This document shows, piece by piece, positions 49,724-53,679 of a stretch of 53,679 nucleotides of DNA; positions within the stretch are counted from its first letter, which is position 1; each line of letters starts with the position of its first letter. The notes below the pieces were generated by a model. It worked only from the letters and a program-made list of their open reading frames with translations. It had not been told where the DNA came from and did not search any database. The position numbers and the translations under genes are program-made. Where the stretch lies: assembly GCF_004296935.1 (NCBI RefSeq), contig NZ_SCVH01000034.1:1-53679 (forward strand), written 5' to 3'. Source of the DNA: Reyranella sp. (GTDB lineage Bacteria; Pseudomonadota; Alphaproteobacteria; Reyranellales; Reyranellaceae).

Positions 49724-50944
49724 TCAGCGCGCCCACACGCCGCCGTCCTTGTTCTTGTAGCCGAGAGACAGATAGGCGGCGTCGACCAGGGACTGGCCGC
49801 GGCCGTTCATCAGCAGGCCGGGGCCCATGCGGTTCATGGTGTAGCCGAAGGAGAGGCCGGCGGCGGGATCGGCGAAACCCAGCGAGCCGCCGGCGCCGAC
49901 ATGGCCGAAGGCGGCGCTGCCCAGGATGACGCTGTCGCAATCCTCGCCGAACAGTTTGGCCCCCAGGCTGCGCTTGCGGTTGTCCATCGACTTCATGAAG
50001 CCCAAGGCAAAGCGCGTCGGGATGCGCAAGGTGGCGTCGTCGTGCGTCGCCATGGAAACCTCGCCCATGCGGGCGAGCGTCTTGGCGTCCACGAGCTTGC
50101 CGCCGCCGTTTGCCAGCGGGGCGTACATGCCGGCGAGGCCACGGGCGTTGGTGACGCCGTTGGCGGCGCCGATCTCGGCGGCACGGCCGGCGCGGGTGTT
50201 GGCGCCGCCGGCCCGCCAGGCGCCGATGTTGAAGAAGAACTGGGCGGCGGGGGATTGCTTGTTGGTGCCGAGGTCGAGCAGGAAGGGCGTCTTCATGTCC
50301 TCGGTCTTGTAGACATGCGGCAGGATCGGCGCGACGCGCGGCTCGATCTCTTCCGGCAGGCCGATCCAGAAATCGAGGCCCAGCGGCTTGGCGACTTCTT
50401 CCTGGAAGAACGTGCCCAGCGACTTGCCGCTGGCCCGCCGCACCATCTCGCCCACGGTCCAGCCGAAGGTGAAGCCGTGATAGCCGTTGCGCGTGCCGGG
50501 CACCCAGAACGGCTCCTCGCCCGCCAGCCGCTCCGTCATGTAGGTCCAGTCGTAGGGCCCGTCGTCCTTCACCTTGGCGCGCAGCGCCGGCACGCCGGCG
50601 GAATGATCGAGCATCATGCGCGTGGTCACGGCCTGCTTGCCGTGCTGGCCGAACTCCGGCCACAGCTCGACCACCGGCGCATCGAGATCGAGCTGGCCGC
50701 GAGAGGCCAGGATATGCGCGCAGAGTGCCGTCGCGCCCTTGGTGCAGGAGAACACGATGCTCACCGTGTCCTGTTTCCACGGCGTCCCGCTCTTGGGCTC
50801 GGTGACGCCGCCCCACAGGTCGACCACGGTCTCGCCGCCCGCCGTCAGGCAGACCGAGGCGCCGACTTCGCCGTTCTTGACGAAGTTCGCCTCAAAAGCT
50901 TCGGCGACGCGCTCGAAGCCCGGCTTGCACGTGCCCTCAACCAT
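49724..50944 (-). CDS. Serine hydrolase of the beta-lactamase/EstB family
   Basis: This 406-residue protein is an EstB-like carboxylesterase with the class C beta-lactamase fold. The nucleophile motif is SCTK in VFSCTKGATAL (about residue 65), the tyrosine motif is YHGFTFGWTVGE, and a late GHVGAGGS segment corresponds to the third motif. No signal peptide is present. The ATG at 50944 gives the family start (EGTCKPGFERVAEAFEANF) and overlaps the esterase 3' end by 8 bp. Confidence 0.88.
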   Translation of the reverse strand: MVEGTCKPGFERVAEAFEANFVKNGEVGASVCLTAGGETVVDLWGGVTEPKSGTPWKQDTVSIVFSCTKGATALCAHILASRGQLDLDAPVVELWPEFGQHGKQAVTTRMMLDHSAGVPALRAKVKDDGPYDWTYMTERLAGEEPFWVPGTRNGYHGFTFGWTVGEMVRRASGKSLGTFFQEEVAKPLGLDFWIGLPEEIEPRVAPILPHVYKTEDMKTPFLLDLGTNKQSPAAQFFFNIGAWRAGGANTRAGRAAEIGAANGVTNARGLAGMYAPLANGGGKLVDAKTLARMGEVSMATHDDATLRIPTRFALGFMKSMDNRKRSLGAKLFGEDCDSVILGSAAFGHVGAGGSLGFADPAAGLSFGYTMNRMGPGLLMNGRGQSLVDAAYLSLGYKNKDGGVWAR

Positions 50945-51623
50945 TGTTCGGTATCGGCAGCTCGAAGACCTCGAGCAGGAAGCGCGCGGCATGGCTCAGT
51001 GCGGTCTGGTCGATGCCATGGCCGACGCCCTCGGCAATATGGACAGCGACGGCGACATCGTTCTGCTGCAGTGTGCCGGCGGCGCGCTCGGTCAGCACGT
51101 GCGGCAGCATGTCGTCGCTGTCGCCGTGGGCCAGCAGAATGGGCGGCCGCGACCTGATCTCGTCCTTCAGAATCTCCGGCCCGGCCAGCATGCCGGAGAA
51201 ACCCACGATGCCGGCGAGCGGCCTGGCACGGCGGAGGCCAACGTGCAGCGCCATCATGGTGCCCTGGCTGAAGCCGACCAGCGCGGTCCTGGACTCGTCC
51301 AGTCCGTATTGGGCCATGGTCTCGTCGAGGAAGGCATCGACCAGGGGTGCCGCGCTGCGCACGCCGGCCAGGGTCAGCGCCGGTTCGAGGCGCGAGATGC
51401 CGAACCACTGATAGCCGAAGGGATTGCCCTCGCAAGGGTAGGGCGCGTTGGGGGCATGGAACACCACGTCGGGCATCAGCGGCGCCAGCACGGGTGCGAG
51501 ACCGATCAGGTCGTTGCCGTCGGCGCCGTAGCCGTGCAACAGGATCACGAGATGGCCAGGCCTGCCGTCGCCCTGCGGGCCGTAACTGGCGCCTTCGAGC
51601 CTGGTCGTCGCGGGCTTGGTCAT
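50937..51623 (-). CDS. Alpha/beta-hydrolase, phospholipase/carboxylesterase family
   Basis: This 228-residue hydrolase carries LVILLHGYGADGNDLIGLAP near the N-terminus and the nucleophile GFSQG (VGFSQGTMMAL, about residue 117). The acid lies in AHGDSDDMLP and the base in GVGHGID, the full catalytic triad of the acyl-protein-thioesterase-like family. It starts with overlap to the alkA stop and ends overlapping the next gene, showing tight coupling. Confidence 0.9.
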   Translation of the reverse strand: MTKPATTRLEGASYGPQGDGRPGHLVILLHGYGADGNDLIGLAPVLAPLMPDVVFHAPNAPYPCEGNPFGYQWFGISRLEPALTLAGVRSAAPLVDAFLDETMAQYGLDESRTALVGFSQGTMMALHVGLRRARPLAGIVGFSGMLAGPEILKDEIRSRPPILLAHGDSDDMLPHVLTERAAGTLQQNDVAVAVHIAEGVGHGIDQTALSHAARFLLEVFELPIPNNG

Positions 51624-52297
51624 TTGGCCTTCTTCCCCACCTTGATGTCTTCCTTGAGGGGCTTGGGACCCCAGTCCGGCATGCTGCGGCGATAGTGCCA
51701 GAGCAGCAGCGCGGCGGCACTGCGCCACGGCCGCCATGCCTCGGCGATTTTGAGAAGCCGCTTTGCGTCGGGCCGCTTGCGCAGCCGCTTGAGGTGCTGC
51801 GCCGCCACCACCAGCCCGAGATCGAGGCCGGGCATGATGTCGGGCCGGCCGTGCGCGAACATCAGGTAGATTTCGGCCGTCCACGGGCCGATGCCCTTGG
51901 CCTGGGTCAGCATGGCGATCGCTGCCGCGTCGTCGAGATCGTCGAGGGCGGAGAAATCGATGCGGCCCTCGACGACGTCGGTGGCGAGGCTGCGGCCGTA
52001 GCGCACCTTGGCGCCACTGAGGCCGACGGCGCGGAGTTGCTCGTCGTTCTGGGCCAGGAACTCCGCCGGCTCCATCGACGGCACCGCGGCCTCGAGCCGG
52101 AGCCAGATGCTGCGCGCGGCATGGACCGAGACCTGCTGGCCCACGATCGAGCGCATCAGCCCGCCGAAGCCCGTCGGCATCTCGCGGCGCACGGGATGTC
52201 CCACCTCCTTCAGCACGCGCGCGAAATCCGCATCGGCCCGCGCAAGGTAGCGCATCGCTTTTTTGAGGTTGGCGTCGTCGAGGACGATCTTGCTCAC
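51620..52297 (-). CDS. alkA: DNA-3-methyladenine glycosylase II
   Basis: This 225-residue HhH-GPD glycosylase removes alkylated purines from DNA. MRSIVGQQVS, AVGLSGAKVRYGRSLA, the helix-hairpin-helix AKGIGPWTAEIYLMF and the catalytic aspartate in MPGLDLGL (about residue 154) are clear. It lacks the N-terminal TBP-like domain of E. coli AlkA, as is common in shorter family members. It heads the minus-strand operon and is divergent from gluQRS by 42 bp. Confidence 0.9.
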   Translation of the reverse strand: MSKIVLDDANLKKAMRYLARADADFARVLKEVGHPVRREMPTGFGGLMRSIVGQQVSVHAARSIWLRLEAAVPSMEPAEFLAQNDEQLRAVGLSGAKVRYGRSLATDVVEGRIDFSALDDLDDAAAIAMLTQAKGIGPWTAEIYLMFAHGRPDIMPGLDLGLVVAAQHLKRLRKRPDAKRLLKIAEAWRPWRSAAALLLWHYRRSMPDWGPKPLKEDIKVGKKAK

Positions 52298-52339
52298 GCG
52301 TCCGGCATAGCATGCCGTGCGAGGCCGCTGTAACGTCCG

Positions 52340-53209
52340 ATGATGTCCCTCGTGCCGTCAGTGGTCACGCGTTTTGCCCCCAGCCCGACCGGCTTGCTTC
52401 ATCTCGGCAGCGCCTATTCGGCGCTGATCGCCTGGACCAGGGCGCGCGAGGCCGGCGGCCGGTTCCTGGTGCGCATCGAGGACACCGACATTCGCCGCTG
52501 TCGACGCGAGTACGAGACCGCCATCCTCCGGGACCTGAAATGGCTCGGCCTCGACTGGGATGGCGAGGTCCGTCGTCAGTCCGATCATTTCTCCGACTAC
52601 GGCCACCAACTCGGCCGGCTGAGCGGGCGCGGCCTGGTCTATCCCTGCTTCTGCAGCCGCGCCGAGATCGAACGCGAGATCGCCGCCTCCGCCGCCGCCC
52701 CGCACGGCCCCGACGGTCCGCTATACCCCGGCACCTGCCGGAACCTCACGCCCGCCGAACGCAAGCGGCGCATCGCCGCCGGTCGCGAACACTGCATCCG
52801 TCTTGATGCGGCCCGCGCGGCGGCGGCCGCCGGCCCCTACGATTTCGTCGACGAGGGCCGCGGGCGCCTGGAAGGCCAGCCGCTGCTGATGGGCGACTTC
52901 GTGATCGCCCGCAAGGACACGCCGACCAGCTACCACCTCTCGGTCACGGTCGACGACCACCTGCAGGGCGTGACCCTGGTGACGCGCGGCGAGGACATCC
53001 TGCCCTCCACCCACATCCACGTCCTGCTGCAGCGCCTGCTGGGCTATGCGACGCCGCTCTATGCCCATCACGGCCTGATCACGGACGCGACCGGCCGACG
53101 CCTGGCCAAGCGCGACAAGGACCTCACCATACGGTCGCTACGCGAAAGCGGTTTGAGCCCTGAAGAAGTGCGCCGCCGCACACTGGCGGCCGCGGCCGGG
53201 CAGGCCTAA
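52340..53209 (+). CDS. gluQ: Glutamyl-Q tRNA(Asp) synthetase
   Basis: This 289-residue paralogue of glutamyl-tRNA synthetase lacks the anticodon-binding domain, as expected for GluQRS, which glutamylates queuosine-34 of tRNA-Asp. The N-terminal RFAPSPTGLLHLGSA contains the HIGH-like motif. The zinc ligands are in YPCFCSR and LYPGTC, and the KMSKS-like loop is LAKRDKDL. The start is ATG at 52340 or the adjacent ATG at 52343. Confidence 0.94.
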   Translation: MMSLVPSVVTRFAPSPTGLLHLGSAYSALIAWTRAREAGGRFLVRIEDTDIRRCRREYETAILRDLKWLGLDWDGEVRRQSDHFSDYGHQLGRLSGRGLVYPCFCSRAEIEREIAASAAAPHGPDGPLYPGTCRNLTPAERKRRIAAGREHCIRLDAARAAAAAGPYDFVDEGRGRLEGQPLLMGDFVIARKDTPTSYHLSVTVDDHLQGVTLVTRGEDILPSTHIHVLLQRLLGYATPLYAHHGLITDATGRRLAKRDKDLTIRSLRESGLSPEEVRRRTLAAAAGQA

Positions 53210-53218
53210 CATTCCGTC

Positions 53219-53679
53219 ATGGACCGAAACGAAGAACTGGCCGTCGGGAGGCGGCTGCTCGGCCATATCGACGGCCGCACCACCGATCTCGCGGACTCCC
53301 TGTTCCGCAACCGCGTGATCGCCTATTCCAGCCGCGAGCGCGCGAGCCTGGAGCGCGACCGGTTGTTCCGCGACCAGCCGATCTTCATGGGACTGTCGGC
53401 GCGCCTCGCCAAACCCGGCGACTATGTCACCGAGGACGTGGCCGGCATGCCGGTGCTGATGACCCGCGGCGCCGACGGCAGCGTAAAAGCCTTCGCCAAC
53501 ATCTGCCGCCATCGCGGCGCGCCGGTGGCCGACGGCTGCGGCAATGCGCGGGCCTTCACCTGCCCCTATCACGGCTGGACCTACGATCTCGCCGGCAAGC
53601 TCCTGGGCACGACGGACAAGGTGGGCTTCGCCGGCGTCGATCTCGCGAGCCACGGGCTGGTGCGGCCGGAAGCCGCACC
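53219..53679 (+). CDS. Rieske-type aromatic ring-hydroxylating oxygenase, alpha subunit (3' truncated)
   Basis: The first 153 codons are present before the window ends. The Rieske [2Fe-2S] cluster ligands are complete: CRHRG (about residues 97-101) and CPYHGW (about 115-120), within the usual ICRHRGAPVADG and FTCPYHGWTYD context. The catalytic mononuclear-iron domain lies beyond the window. Such enzymes add O2 to aromatic rings or demethylate small molecules. It follows gluQRS by 9 bp and may share its transcript. Confidence 0.9.
   Translation, partial: MDRNEELAVGRRLLGHIDGRTTDLADSLFRNRVIAYSSRERASLERDRLFRDQPIFMGLSARLAKPGDYVTEDVAGMPVLMTRGADGSVKAFANICRHRGAPVADGCGNARAFTCPYHGWTYDLAGKLLGTTDKVGFAGVDLASHGLVRPEAA

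Noticed and set aside
48422-51157. 911-codon plus-strand open frame
   Set aside because: It is an antisense shadow of the MFS, serine hydrolase and esterase genes. Its product is a low-complexity H/R/Q/G/A-rich string with no domain, while the minus-strand genes have clear motifs.
53138-53653. 171-codon minus-strand frame at the window end
   Set aside because: It is antisense to the Rieske oxygenase, whose CRHRG and CPYHGW cluster motifs are unmistakable.
1-53679. CRISPR arrays, rRNA genes, origin or prophage modules
   Set aside because: I saw no spaced direct repeats of CRISPR type, no rRNA segments, and no DnaA-box cluster or phage structural genes anywhere in the window.

Overview
The window looks like a high-GC alphaproteobacterial chromosome. 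The evidence is the complete style of the aerobic Cob pathway (CobG, CobN, CobW, CbtA/CbtB, CobE), a COQ7-type ubiquinone hydroxylase, tightly overlapping ATGA gene junctions and GluQRS. A Rhodospirillales/Reyranella-like host is plausible, but that is inference only. No plasmid, phage or CRISPR signature is seen.

Layout. (1) 1-5.1 kb: tRNA-Leu(CAA) with its terminator, two convergent Baeyer-Villiger-type flavin monooxygenases, and an LLM-class flavin oxidoreductase. (2) 5.2-11.2 kb: a cobalamin riboswitch heads an uptake operon made of a class I methyltransferase, btuB, btuF, btuC and btuD, ended by an intrinsic terminator; a possible insertion-sequence end follows. (3) 11.4-30.8 kb: an almost complete aerobic cobalamin biosynthesis locus. 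cobC, cobQ and cobO are on the minus strand and cbiB on the plus strand. A second riboswitch with a visible promoter leads a 15-kb plus-strand array: cbtB, cbtA, a DUF1636 gene, cobW, cobN, cobG, cobH, cobI, cobJ, cobL, cobE, cobM, cobA, cobB and bluB. cobK sits antisense inside this array. Not in the window are cobF, cobS/cobT of the chelatase, and the nucleotide-loop genes (cobP, cobV, and the NaMN:DMB phosphoribosyltransferase).

(4) 30.8-35.5 kb: cinA (NMN amidase), an RraA-like protein, OsmC, and a SelD fused to an NADH-dehydrogenase-like flavoprotein. (5) 35.6-46.9 kb: ordinary accessory and housekeeping genes. These are a polytopic membrane protein, a thioesterase-like protein, an MFS transporter, a serine hydrolase, an HNH endonuclease, the yqaA-dsbB-coq7 operon, a BrnT/HTH toxin-antitoxin module with a palindrome between its -35 and -10 boxes, a nitronate monooxygenase, a GST, a long palindromic repeat and a carotenoid oxygenase. 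(6) 47.0-48.4 kb: a visibly lower-GC insert with a DUF2188 gene, a TIR/deoxyribosyltransferase-like gene, and a 500-bp gene-free stretch with a near-consensus promoter and a strong hairpin. (7) 48.4-53.7 kb: an alkA-esterase-serine hydrolase-MFS operon, gluQRS, and the start of a Rieske oxygenase cut by the window end.

How it works together. The two riboswitches would shut both cobalamin/cobinamide uptake (BtuBFCD) and cobalt import plus corrin synthesis when B12 is plentiful. cinA lies tail-to-tail with bluB and could supply NaMN for the lower ligand that BluB initiates. The most unusual items are the DUF2188/TIR-like cassette with its neighbouring putative RNA, the riboswitch-controlled methyltransferase coupled to btuB, the antisense cobK, and the toxin-antitoxin promoter.
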